The position numbers and the translations under genes are program-made. This document shows, piece after piece, positions 1-8,679 of a DNA stretch of 64,000 nucleotides. The notes under the pieces were generated by a model, which searched no databases, was not told the DNA's origin, and was given only the letters and a program-made list of their open reading frames with translations. This DNA is from Streptomyces chartreusis (GTDB taxonomy: Bacteria; Actinomycetota; Actinomycetes; Streptomycetales; Streptomycetaceae). Each line of letters begins with the position of its first letter. Position 1 is the stretch's first letter. The stretch is from NCBI RefSeq assembly GCF_008704715.1, contig NZ_CP023689.1, forward strand, positions 1,922,001 to 1,986,000. Reading direction: 5' to 3'.

Positions 1-1625
1 GGTACGCCAAGTTCAGCGGCCGGCTCGGGGTGTGCGCGGCGACCTCGGGGCCGGGCGCGATCCACCTCCTGAACGGCCTGTACGACGCCAAGCTCGACCA
101 TGTGCCCGTCCTGGCGATCGTCGGCCAGACGCACCGCTCCGCGATGGGCGGCTCGTACGAGCAGGAGGTGGACCTGCACACGCTGTTCAAGGACGTCGCC
201 TCGGACTTCGTGGAGACGGTGACGGTCCCCGAGCAGCTGCCGAACGTCCTGGACCGGGCGATCCGTACGGCGTACGCGCGCCGCGCCCCCACGGCCGTCA
301 TCATCCCCGGCGACGTCCAGGAGCTGGACTACTCGCCGCCCACGCACGAGTTCAAGATGGTGCCCTCCAGCCTGGACCGCACTTCCTGGACGGCGGTCCC
401 CTCGGAGGACTCGGTGCGGCGGGCGGCGGAGATCCTCAACACCGGCGACAAGGTGGCGATCCTGGTCGGCCAGGGAGCGGCCGGCGCACGCGCCGAGGTG
501 GAGCGGATCGCCGAACTGCTCGGCGCGGGCGTGGCGAAGGCGCTGCTCGGCAAGGACGTCCTGAGCGACGAACTGCCCTATGTCACCGGCGCGATCGGCC
601 TGCTGGGCACACGGCCCTCGTACGAGCTGATGCGGGACTGCGACACGCTCCTGACCATCGGATCGTCCTTCCCGTACTCGCAGTTCCTGCCGGACTTCGG
701 CAAGGCGCGCGGTGTGCAGATCGACATCGATCCGCACATGGTCGGGATGCGGTATCCGTACGAGGTGAATCTCGTCGGCGACGCGAAGGCGACGCTGGAG
801 CGGCTGATCCCGCTGATCGCCGCCGAGGAGCGGGGCCGCGAGTGGTACGACACGGTGTGCGACAACGTGGCGCGCTGGCGGGACGTCATGGAGCGGCGCG
901 CGGGGCTGTCGGCCGACCCGATCAACCCGGAGTACGTCACCCGCGCGCTGGACCCGCTGCTGCCGGACGACGCGATCGTCTCCTCCGACTCGGGCTCGGC
1001 GGCCAACTGGTACGCCCGCCACCTCACGATGCGGCCCGGCATGCGCGCGTCGCTGTCCGGGACGCTGGCGACGATGGGCTGCGGTGTGCCGTACGCGATC
1101 GGCGCCAAGTTCGCCCACCCGGACCGCCCGGCGATCGCCCTGGTCGGGGACGGGGCGATGCAGATGAACGGGCTGGCGGAACTGATCACGGCGGCGAAGT
1201 ACAAGCACCTCTGGGATGACCCGCGTCTGATCGTGGCCGTGTTCAACAACCGCGACCTCAACCAGGTCACGTGGGAGATGCGCGCCATGGAGGGCGCCCC
1301 GTCCTTCCTCCCCTCCCAGGAACTCCCCGACGTCGACTACGCCGCCTTCGCCCGTTCCCTCGGCCTGACCGGCATCCGCGTGGAGAAGCCCGAGGAGGTC
1401 GAGCCGGCCTGGCGCGCGGGCCTGGAGTCGGACGGCCCCGCCGTACTCGACTTCCTCACGGACCCGGCCGTCCCCCCGATCCCCCCGCACGCCACCTGGG
1501 ACCAACTGGAAGCAACGGCCACATCCATCCTGAAGGGCGACCCCGACCGAGGCGCGATGATCCGCCAGGGCTTCAAGTCGAAGATGCAGGAGTTCTTGTC
1601 GGGACGGGAGAAGAAGCCCAACTGA
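1..1625 (+). CDS. Thiamine-diphosphate-dependent enzyme (pyruvate oxidase/acetolactate synthase-like), 5' truncated
   Basis: The reading frame is open from base 3, so the gene starts upstream of the window; 540 residues are visible and roughly 50-60 N-terminal residues should be missing for this family. Seen: the end of the N-terminal PP-like domain (AATSGPGAIHLLNGLYDAK), a central FAD/nucleotide-fold domain (residues about 130-270), and a C-terminal ThDP-binding domain with the GDGAMQ...NN motif (about residue 382 onwards, ending in VAVFNNRDLNQ). This is the domain order of pyruvate oxidase/dehydrogenase, acetolactate synthase and related decarboxylases. No acetolactate synthase small subunit is adjacent, which favours a catabolic pyruvate-oxidase-type role, but the substrate cannot be fixed from sequence. 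Fifty-two bases separate it from the next gene on the same strand, which looks functionally unrelated. Confidence 0.85.
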   Translation, partial: YAKFSGRLGVCAATSGPGAIHLLNGLYDAKLDHVPVLAIVGQTHRSAMGGSYEQEVDLHTLFKDVASDFVETVTVPEQLPNVLDRAIRTAYARRAPTAVIIPGDVQELDYSPPTHEFKMVPSSLDRTSWTAVPSEDSVRRAAEILNTGDKVAILVGQGAAGARAEVERIAELLGAGVAKALLGKDVLSDELPYVTGAIGLLGTRPSYELMRDCDTLLTIGSSFPYSQFLPDFGKARGVQIDIDPHMVGMRYPYEVNLVGDAKATLERLIPLIAAEERGREWYDTVCDNVARWRDVMERRAGLSADPINPEYVTRALDPLLPDDAIVSSDSGSAANWYARHLTMRPGMRASLSGTLATMGCGVPYAIGAKFAHPDRPAIALVGDGAMQMNGLAELITAAKYKHLWDDPRLIVAVFNNRDLNQVTWEMRAMEGAPSFLPSQELPDVDYAAFARSLGLTGIRVEKPEEVEPAWRAGLESDGPAVLDFLTDPAVPPIPPHATWDQLEATATSILKGDPDRGAMIRQGFKSKMQEFLSGREKKPN

Positions 1626-1677
1626 ACCGGTTCGCCCGACTACCCTGAGTTCCTGCGCGGGAGGGGGCACGGGGGAC

Positions 1678-3492
1678 ATGGAGTACGGGGCGGACACGGC
1701 GGTCGGGGCAGGAAGACCGCGGGTCTTCATCTCCTACGCCCATGACGACCAGCATCACGTCGACAAGGTGGAGACGCTCTACGAGCTGCTGCGCACACAG
1801 GGCGGTCTCGACGCGAAGGTCGATCTTTACGCCGGCGTGCAGCCCCAGGACTGGCCACGGTGGATGATGCGGCAGTATGCCGACGCGGACTACGTCCTCG
1901 TCGTCGCGTCTCCCGCATACAAGATCCGCGGTGACCACGAAGAGCAGGACGGGGTGGGACTCGGAGTCTCCTTCGAGGCCACTCTGCTGGGCACGGAGCT
2001 CTATGAGAACTACAGAGCCTGGTTCCGGAAGGTCCTCCTGGTCATCCTGCCCGGACGCAGTGAGAAGGAACTGCCCTCGTTCCTGGGAGCCGTGCGAATC
2101 AGCCGCTTCCGTGTACCGTCGCTCAACTCGGCGGGCATCGAGCAGCTCGTGCGTTACATGACGGACCAACCCGAGCGCGTCGAGCCGCCGCTCGGCCCAA
2201 TCCCCGTGTACGGCACCCGCCCGTCCTTGCTGGCGGCATCCTCGCCGTGCTCCCCCGCCGGGGACGTAGTGACGCCCGCCGCTGCGCCCGCGGACATGCC
2301 GTCGGGCGGGCTGGACGAGGCTGCCTGGCGGCAGTTGGGCGGGCTGCTCAAGGACGTAAGGCCGGAGAGTTGGGCCGGCCAGGCGTACCAGTGGTCCTTC
2401 GGAGCCCCGGGCGGTCCGGGACAGGCCGCCGCACCGTACGGCACGCCCGAAGGCGACTTGTACGCATGGGCCGAGGATCTGGGCGAGCGCCGCCACGCTC
2501 CGGGCGCGGTGCCCAAGCCGGTCGCCTTCGCGCACGCCCTCGCGGCCGGTTACGCCGCCGGTGAGAGCCCCGCCGACCAGCAGCGTGCATCGGCGCTGGC
2601 CACATGGGTGAGCCGGTTCCTGGACAGCCGGGAGCTGCCGACGCTGCCCGAGGCCCCGGGCATCAAACGCGGCGAGGCGACGCTGACCGTGCGGCTGACG
2701 GAGCACCCCCAGCGGCCGGACCGGTACTACGCGGAGATATGGCTGCGCACGACGGACGGAAGACAGCCGCGCCGCCTTCAGCCACCCGAGGACGGGTCGT
2801 CGATGGTGGTGGACATGGACGGGGCGCGCGACCTGCTTCAGGAATGCATGCGCAATCTCGCGGAGGCGCTCACCGACGGGAAGCAGGGCCCGGGTACGAA
2901 GCTGGAGCGCATCGAGTTCGCCGTCTTCGACGGCCTGCTGGAGGAGGCGTTCGAGCAGTGGCCACTGCAACTGCCCAGGGGGACGCGCTCGCTCGGCAAG
3001 CTCTACCAGGTCGTGGTCCGCTGCCCGGACGAGCGCTGCGAGTTCGACCTGCCGCAGCTGTGGTCCCGCCGGTGGCAGTGGCTGACCCGGCGCAACGGCC
3101 ATGCCGAGCGGCCCACGGCGTGGGTGGCGGAGGAGGACGTCGAAAGCCTGGACGAGCGCATCGGCGAGTGGCGCAGGAACGACCACCCGGTGTGCGTCGC
3201 GGTGTCGACGACGCCGGCCCGGTCGAGTGTGTACGCGGCGCTGGACGCCGGAATGCCGATCATCGTCTGGCAGCGCGACAGTCATCGTAGTGATCCCGAC
3301 GTACCGCCGCTGGATGCGCTGCTGGACCTGCACAGCGTGGCCGACGTGGCGGAACTGCCCGACACGGTGGCGAAGTTGCGCCGGAGCACGAAGGTGCCCG
3401 ACGCGGCCCGGGCGAGCGTGGTCCTCCTGTGGGACGACCCCAACCACTCGCCGGCCGCGGACCCGTTGAGCGACACGAACCTGATCGCGTGA
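1678..3492 (+). CDS. SEFIR-domain protein with VMAP-C-like C-terminus (conflict-system effector/adaptor)
   Basis: 604 residues. Residues about 15-160 are a SEFIR/TIR-like domain: VFISYAHDD at strand A, a DADYVLVVASPAY segment, and a conserved acidic position in GVSFEATLLG. A Pro/Ala linker (about 165-210) leads to a middle domain, then a C-terminal region (about 324-600) resembling the VMAP-C (vWA-MoxR-associated protein C-terminal) domain: a WPL...LGKLYQVVVR block near 425-445, PIIVWQRD near 527 and the closing VVLLWDDPNHSP near 581. VMAP proteins are the third partner of vWA-MoxR systems predicted to act in immunity or programmed responses. Here the MoxR gene follows after 42 bp and the vWA gene overlaps that one, so all three are probably one operon. 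SEFIR may be a toxic or a signalling module; no experiment supports either here. The ATG at 1678 lies after a G-rich, RBS-like stretch. Confidence 0.75.
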   Translation: MEYGADTAVGAGRPRVFISYAHDDQHHVDKVETLYELLRTQGGLDAKVDLYAGVQPQDWPRWMMRQYADADYVLVVASPAYKIRGDHEEQDGVGLGVSFEATLLGTELYENYRAWFRKVLLVILPGRSEKELPSFLGAVRISRFRVPSLNSAGIEQLVRYMTDQPERVEPPLGPIPVYGTRPSLLAASSPCSPAGDVVTPAAAPADMPSGGLDEAAWRQLGGLLKDVRPESWAGQAYQWSFGAPGGPGQAAAPYGTPEGDLYAWAEDLGERRHAPGAVPKPVAFAHALAAGYAAGESPADQQRASALATWVSRFLDSRELPTLPEAPGIKRGEATLTVRLTEHPQRPDRYYAEIWLRTTDGRQPRRLQPPEDGSSMVVDMDGARDLLQECMRNLAEALTDGKQGPGTKLERIEFAVFDGLLEEAFEQWPLQLPRGTRSLGKLYQVVVRCPDERCEFDLPQLWSRRWQWLTRRNGHAERPTAWVAEEDVESLDERIGEWRRNDHPVCVAVSTTPARSSVYAALDAGMPIIVWQRDSHRSDPDVPPLDALLDLHSVADVAELPDTVAKLRRSTKVPDAARASVVLLWDDPNHSPAADPLSDTNLIA

Positions 3493-3534
3493 CACGACCG
3501 TCCGGCACGCTGCCGGAAACCTACCGGAGGTGCC

Positions 3535-4629
3535 GTGAAGGACTGGTGGATCTACAAGGGCGACCGGGCGGTGCCGACGCAGCGGCACCTCGCCCGGCTC
3601 GCCGAACACCGGCCGCCATGGCGGGTGTTCGAGGGCGAGATCGACCCGGGTCACATCGTGCCCTCGCTCGACGACGAACGGTACGCGGCGGACCGTGAGC
3701 GCGGGGCGGGCTACCTCGCCGACGACAACGAGATCGACCTCGTCAACACGGCGCTCCTCCTGCGGCGCCCGCTGCTGGTCACAGGCGTGCCGGGGGTGGG
3801 CAAGTCGACGCTGGCGTACAGCATCGCGCAGGACCTGGGACTCGGCCCTGTGCTGCGGTGGCCCATCACCAGCCGGGCCACGCTGCGCGACGGCCTGTAC
3901 CGGTACGACGCGCTACGGCGCCTGGAGGACGCCAACCTCGCACGCATGCGCGCAGCCCCGGACGAGTCACCAGAGGCGGACGAAGGCGACCGGGAAACAG
4001 AGGAGGAACGGCCGTCGGACCGTAAGGCGGCCGCGGACGGCATCGGACGCTATCTTCGGCTGGGCCCCCTGGGCACCGCGTTCCTGCCCGCCGAGCGTCC
4101 TCGCGTCCTGCTCGTCGACGAGATCGACAAGTGCGACATCGATCTGCCGGGCGACCTGCTGACCGTTCTGGACGAAGGGCGCTTCGACATCCCGGAGCTG
4201 GCCCGGCTCGCGGATCACCAGCAGACGATGACCGTGGGAACCGACGACCCCGGCGTACGGGTCCGGATCACCGCGGGTCAGGTGCAGTGCCGGGCCTTCC
4301 CCGTGGTCGTCCTCACCAGCAACGGCGAGCGGGAGTTCCCGCCGGCGTTTCTGCGCCGCTGCATCCGGCTGACCATCGACCTGCCGGAAGAGGAGAAGTT
4401 GCTGCGCATCATCGAGCGGCGCATCGGGCCCGACGCGGTGGCGACGGCGACCGGTCCCGATGGTCTGATCCGCACGTTCCTGAGTCGGCGCGAGCGCGGT
4501 GAACTGGGCACGGACCAGCTGCTCAACGCCGTGCAGCTGCGCCTGGCCGGAGCGTGGACGGCTCCGGAGGAGATCAAGCAGTTGGCGGACGCGACCCTGC
4601 AGCCGCTCAGCGGGCCGGACGCGACGTGA
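3535..4629 (+). CDS. MoxR-family AAA+ ATPase
   Basis: 364 residues with GTG start, preceded by an ACCGGAGG ribosome site. Walker A is GVPGVGKST (about residues 81-89), Walker B LLVDEIDK (about 192-199), sensor 1 VVLTSNGERE (about 255-264), followed by the arginine-finger region FLRRCIR. MoxR ATPases act as chaperone-like remodelers of vWA-domain partner proteins. The next gene encodes a vWA protein and overlaps the stop codon (GTGA, 4626-4629), which makes stoichiometric translation likely. An insertion between Walker A and B (about residues 143-165) is strongly acidic (many Glu/Asp) and probably a surface loop. I infer that it couples ATP hydrolysis to control of the SEFIR-VMAP and vWA-TIR proteins. 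Confidence 0.88.
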   Translation: MKDWWIYKGDRAVPTQRHLARLAEHRPPWRVFEGEIDPGHIVPSLDDERYAADRERGAGYLADDNEIDLVNTALLLRRPLLVTGVPGVGKSTLAYSIAQDLGLGPVLRWPITSRATLRDGLYRYDALRRLEDANLARMRAAPDESPEADEGDRETEEERPSDRKAAADGIGRYLRLGPLGTAFLPAERPRVLLVDEIDKCDIDLPGDLLTVLDEGRFDIPELARLADHQQTMTVGTDDPGVRVRITAGQVQCRAFPVVVLTSNGEREFPPAFLRRCIRLTIDLPEEEKLLRIIERRIGPDAVATATGPDGLIRTFLSRRERGELGTDQLLNAVQLRLAGAWTAPEEIKQLADATLQPLSGPDAT

Positions 4630-7600
4630 TCTCCCACCTCCTGGATCTCCTGCGGGAGGGCGGGGTCGAGGACCCCGGCCCCGAGGAACTGGCGGACATC
4701 CTCTGGCTCGCCCAGCACGTCCTGGACGGCCGTTCGTCCGGTACCGAGGACGAGCCCGACGCGGAACCGGAGGAGTCCCCCGCCGAGACACCGGAATCCA
4801 AGGAGGATCCGACACCACCGCCCACAGAGCCCGTCGACGGCACCGGCGCCGCGCGCCAGGCAACCCTGCACATCCGGGGCTCCCGCCGGCCTGCGCCACG
4901 GGAGCGGCTCGCCGCCCCCGTGCACGTCCCGGCGGAGGCCGCACTGCCGCACGGTCTCGCGCTGACAAGGGCGTTGAAGCCGCTCACCCGCAAGGTGCCG
5001 TCCCTCACCGCGTTCGAACTGGACGAAGAGGCGACGGTCACGCGACTCGTGGACGAGGACATCATGGTCCCCGTCCTGCGCCCTGAACCGGCCCGCCGGC
5101 TCTGCCTCACCCTGGTCGTCGACACCAGCCCCTCAATGGCCCTGTGGCACAACGAGGTCCGGGAAGTCCAACAAGGACTGGCCCGCCTCGGCGCGTTCCG
5201 CGACATCCGCCGCTGGAACCTCTCCCCCGCCCCCGACGGCTCCGGGGTCGAGGTGCGCCCGCACCCGTCGGTGGGCAGACCGGCCCGCCACCACCGCGAG
5301 ATCCTCGACCCCACCGGGAACCAGCTCATCGTCGTCCTCAGCGACACGGTGGGCTCCATGTGGCACGACGCAACGGCGGAACGCCTGCTGCTCGACTGGG
5401 CGCAGCGCTCCCACGTCAGCCTCATGCATCTGCTGCCCAGCTCGCTGTGGAGCCGCGGCGGCGCCGCACCGACGCCGGTGTCGCTGCGGGTGCCGCAGCC
5501 GGGGGCGCCGAACTCACGATGGGGCCTCGAGCCCTCCCGCCGCTTCGACTCACGTCGCCGACCGGCCCTGGCGGTTCCCGTGGTGGAGCTGGAGCCCGGA
5601 CCACTGCGCGGCTGGGCCGAGATGACCGCGGGCAGTTGTCGCTGGACCCCGACGGCCGCGCTGCTGCTGCGGCACGGAGCGCGGGGACGGCGTCGCGAGA
5701 AACTGCCGGCCCACCCGACCCCACCAACCGGAACGACGGACGCGGACGCGGACGAGGCGATCCTGCGGTTCCGCAGATCGTCGTCGCCCCGGTCCTGGCA
5801 GCTGGCCGGGCTGCTGTCGGCACTGTCCACGGTCACCCTTCCGGTGGCGCGGGTGGTGCAGCGGGCCATGCTGCCGGACTCGTCACGAAGCGAACTGGCC
5901 GAGGTCTTCCTCGGCGGGATGCTGCACCGGGCCGAGGACAGGGCCGACGACGCCGAACACGGCGAGCCGCGCTTCGAGTTCACTCCCGATGTCCGCGACG
6001 CACTCCTCAACGCTCAGTACCACAGCGATGTGAGCAGGGTCCTGGAGCTGCTGCGCGACGAGGTGACGGCCTTCCTGGAGCCCCGGATCGGGCATCCGCG
6101 CGCTTTCGACGCGGCCCTCATGGGTGTCGACCGTGATCAGGCGACCGTGCCCGTGGCCGGGGAGGCCTTCGCCGCTCCCTCTGCTGCGGGGGTGACACGG
6201 CTCGGGCACGCCCTTGCGCCCGCCGGCGGCGAAGGGCCTGGCACGTGGGGAAGCACTCAACCGTGCGTCCTGATCAGCCATGTGGGCAGGGATCGCGCGT
6301 GGGCCGAGTGGGCCGCATGGCACGTACTGGACGCGGGCTACGAGGCCGTGCTGGACGAGTGGGGACCGGAGCCGGGGCACGACCTGGTCGGCCGGTTACG
6401 GCACGAGCTGGAGCGGCCCGGTACGCGAGTCCTCGCCCTGTTCTCCCTGCACTATCCCGGCCCTGATCGGCCTCTCTTCCCGAAGGGCCTCGACTTTCTC
6501 ACCTTGGTCGGTGACGTCGTCCCGATCAGCCTCGACGAGACCTCGTACCCGCCGCTCGGCCGGCCTCTGCCGACCCTGTCCGGGCTGGGTGAGCAGGAGG
6601 CCCGGGAGGCCCTGCTGCGCACGGTGCGGAGCCCGTTCGGCGGCCGTACGGAATTCCTCCCCGCCGGTCGGCCGGGCCGACTGCGGCGGGGAAGGGACGG
6701 GGGGCCCAGGCTGCCCGGCACACCTCCGCGGGTGTCGAACCTTCCCGCGCGTGGCTCCGGGTTCACCGGCCGGGAGAGCGAGCTCGCCGACATCCGCGTG
6801 CGGCTGGCCCATGAGGGGCGCGTCGCCGTCATCGCCCAGCACGGACACGGCGGGGGCGGACGGAGCAGGCTCGCCGTCGAGTACGCGCACCGCTTCAGTG
6901 GTGAGTACGACGTGGTGTGGTGGGTGACGGCCGACAAGCTCGCGCGGATCCCCGAGCAACTGGAGAGGCTGGCGCTGGTGATGGGCGTGGCCCGACCGGG
7001 CATCTCACCAGGAGCCGTCCTGCCCGCCCTGGCGGCCGAGCTGCGTTCCCGGCCCCGCTGGCTCCTCGTCTTCGACAATGCCGACGACCCTGCCGTCGTC
7101 ACCCACATTCCCGACGGGCCCGGGCACGTCCTGGTCACCTCCCGTGACGCCAACCTGCGGCTGAACATCCCGGCCGTCTCCCTGGACGTGCTGTCGGTCA
7201 AGGCATCCGTGGCACTGCTGCGCAGCCGACGTCCACAGTTGTCCGCGAGGGACGCCGAGCGGCTGGCGGAGGCCCTTGGCCATCTTCCGCTGGCTCTGGA
7301 GATGGCAGGCGCCCTGCTCTCCACCATGAGCCTGGAAGTCTTTCTGCGCGGCCTGGCCCGCGAGGTCGCAGGGCAGCCCGGATGGACACCGCCGGTGGTC
7401 GCCGTGATCCGGCAGAGCGCCCTGCGTCTGCGTCGGCGCGATCCCGCGGCGGCGGACCTGCTCGACGCCTGCGCGCTGTTGCCGGCCACGGAGCCCTTCC
7501 CGCTGCACGCCTGCGTCCCGGCAGGGAAGAACGCCTCCCGTCTGGGCCGGGCCCTGGCCGACCTCAGGGCCCGGCAACGGCTGTTGAAGGAGGTGAGTGA

Positions 7601-8408
7601 GATCGGGCTGGCTCGGGTGTCCGACGGCACTCTGCAACTGCATCAGCTCACCAAGGCCGTACTCCGCGGGGATCTCTCCGCCGACGAGCGTCGCCGGGCC
7701 GCCGGTGACGCCGGTCGGCTGCTCTCCTCGGCATTCCCCAGCGGAGTGCCCGACCCCGCGACCAGGGCACACTGGCCGGCCCTGCTGGCCCATCTGCTGG
7801 CCGTCGCCCCCCGGGATCTCACGACGTCGGCAGCCCGGCAAGCCGCCGGTGAGGCCTGCCGCTACCTCTACGACCGGGACGAGACCGAGATCGTCCTGCG
7901 TCGGCTGCGGGAACTCCACGAAGGCTGGACGGCCTCGCTCGGGCCCGATGACCGGGACACCCTGCGCGTCGCGTCCCACCTCAGCGTGGTCCTGGCCGAG
8001 GCGGGACATCTGGAGGAGTCCCGGGTCGTGGCGGAGGAGACGTACGAGCGTCGCCGCCGGACACGCGGTGCCGATCATCCGCGCACGCTCAACGCGGCCT
8101 CCCATCTCGCCGACCGCCTGGCACGGCTGGGACTGTCCGGGAGAGCGTTGCGGCTGACCCAGGACATCTACGAGCGTCGCCGTCGGACTCTCGGGGACGA
8201 TCATCCGGACACCCTGCGCACGGCGTCCGTCCTCGCGAGGCGGCTCGCCGAGAGCCTGCGGCCGGGCGAGGCGCAGGGCGTGGCCGAGGAGACGTACGGA
8301 CGTCAGCAACGGGTCCTCGGCATCCACCACCCCGACACCCGGCGTACCGAGTCCGTTCTCGCCGCCCTACGGCATGGCGGACCTGAAAGCGGTCAGCCCG
8401 AAGCGTGA
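4626..8408 (+). CDS. vWA - TIR - NB-ARC(STAND) - TPR multidomain protein (FxsT-like)
   Basis: 1260 residues from a GTG that overlaps the MoxR stop by 4 nt; upstream extension of the frame lies inside MoxR and was not used. Order: acidic N-terminal region; vWA-like domain (about 155-345) with a MIDAS-type VVDTSPSM and a later LSDTVGSMW; a helical segment; a TIR-like domain (about 546-660, starting CVLISHVGRDRAWAEW); a NB-ARC NTPase (about 711-960) with Walker B WLLVFDNADD, VLVTSRD and GHLPLAL; and C-terminal kinesin-light-chain-type TPRs (about 1090-1250, repeated DHP.T and ETYERRRR motifs). Two oddities: the P-loop reads GHGGGGRS, with Arg746 where Lys is expected, and the TIR lacks the S..W...E segment that carries the catalytic Glu in NADase TIRs. 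The architecture matches proteins annotated 'FxSxx-COOH system tetratricopeptide repeat protein', but no FxSxx peptide or FxsB radical SAM gene is present in this window. Confidence 0.8.
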   Translation: MISHLLDLLREGGVEDPGPEELADILWLAQHVLDGRSSGTEDEPDAEPEESPAETPESKEDPTPPPTEPVDGTGAARQATLHIRGSRRPAPRERLAAPVHVPAEAALPHGLALTRALKPLTRKVPSLTAFELDEEATVTRLVDEDIMVPVLRPEPARRLCLTLVVDTSPSMALWHNEVREVQQGLARLGAFRDIRRWNLSPAPDGSGVEVRPHPSVGRPARHHREILDPTGNQLIVVLSDTVGSMWHDATAERLLLDWAQRSHVSLMHLLPSSLWSRGGAAPTPVSLRVPQPGAPNSRWGLEPSRRFDSRRRPALAVPVVELEPGPLRGWAEMTAGSCRWTPTAALLLRHGARGRRREKLPAHPTPPTGTTDADADEAILRFRRSSSPRSWQLAGLLSALSTVTLPVARVVQRAMLPDSSRSELAEVFLGGMLHRAEDRADDAEHGEPRFEFTPDVRDALLNAQYHSDVSRVLELLRDEVTAFLEPRIGHPRAFDAALMGVDRDQATVPVAGEAFAAPSAAGVTRLGHALAPAGGEGPGTWGSTQPCVLISHVGRDRAWAEWAAWHVLDAGYEAVLDEWGPEPGHDLVGRLRHELERPGTRVLALFSLHYPGPDRPLFPKGLDFLTLVGDVVPISLDETSYPPLGRPLPTLSGLGEQEAREALLRTVRSPFGGRTEFLPAGRPGRLRRGRDGGPRLPGTPPRVSNLPARGSGFTGRESELADIRVRLAHEGRVAVIAQHGHGGGGRSRLAVEYAHRFSGEYDVVWWVTADKLARIPEQLERLALVMGVARPGISPGAVLPALAAELRSRPRWLLVFDNADDPAVVTHIPDGPGHVLVTSRDANLRLNIPAVSLDVLSVKASVALLRSRRPQLSARDAERLAEALGHLPLALEMAGALLSTMSLEVFLRGLAREVAGQPGWTPPVVAVIRQSALRLRRRDPAAADLLDACALLPATEPFPLHACVPAGKNASRLGRALADLRARQRLLKEVSEIGLARVSDGTLQLHQLTKAVLRGDLSADERRRAAGDAGRLLSSAFPSGVPDPATRAHWPALLAHLLAVAPRDLTTSAARQAAGEACRYLYDRDETEIVLRRLRELHEGWTASLGPDDRDTLRVASHLSVVLAEAGHLEESRVVAEETYERRRRTRGADHPRTLNAASHLADRLARLGLSGRALRLTQDIYERRRRTLGDDHPDTLRTASVLARRLAESLRPGEAQGVAEETYGRQQRVLGIHHPDTRRTESVLAALRHGGPESGQPEA

Positions 8409-8545
8409 CGGCTCACCGTCGGGGCCGGCGGTGCGGTCGGGTCGAGGGGGTCCGGCTCTCGTGGCAGCAGGAGGTCCTCGTACCGCCCCAACGCCAGCAC
8501 CACGCCGAGCATCAGTAGCGGGAGAAGCACGGTGAGCAGTGCCAT
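8393..8545 (-). CDS. Small membrane protein, 50 aa
   Basis: A 50-residue reading frame: an N-terminal hydrophobic helix (LLTVLLPLLMLGVVLALG, residues 3-20), then RYEDLLLP and a Pro-rich tail. Short proteins of this kind (one helix followed by a RYE..LLP motif) are, from memory, widespread in Streptomyces, but no function is known to me. It is convergent with the vWA-TIR-NB-ARC gene and their 3' ends overlap by 16 bp (8393-8408), so the two transcripts would be complementary at their ends. A GGAAGGA ribosome site lies just upstream of its ATG. It could be an unrelated housekeeping gene; its position beside the conflict system is the only hint of a link. Confidence 0.6.
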   Translation of the reverse strand: MALLTVLLPLLMLGVVLALGRYEDLLLPREPDPLDPTAPPAPTVSRHASG

Positions 8546-8679
8546 GGCCTGGGTCCTTCCCCGGATCGTTCGTGGGGGGGGTACCGGTCCGGGTCACCCT
8601 CCTTCCGGGATGCAAACCCCCGTGTCGGTCCCCTCTCATCGGGTACGCGGACCGCAGACCCGAAGATCTGGAGGGAGTC

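Noticed and set aside
1573..3654. A 693-codon open frame on the minus strand opposite the SEFIR gene
   Set aside because: High GC leaves long antisense frames open; it is Arg/Pro/Gly-rich without family motifs, while the plus strand has clear domains.
4626..8408. Complete FxSxx-COOH peptide modification system
   Set aside because: The large gene is FxsT-like, but no FxsB radical SAM gene and no short frame ending FxSxx occurs beside it; the radical SAM gene at 53599 belongs to another family and is 45 kb away.
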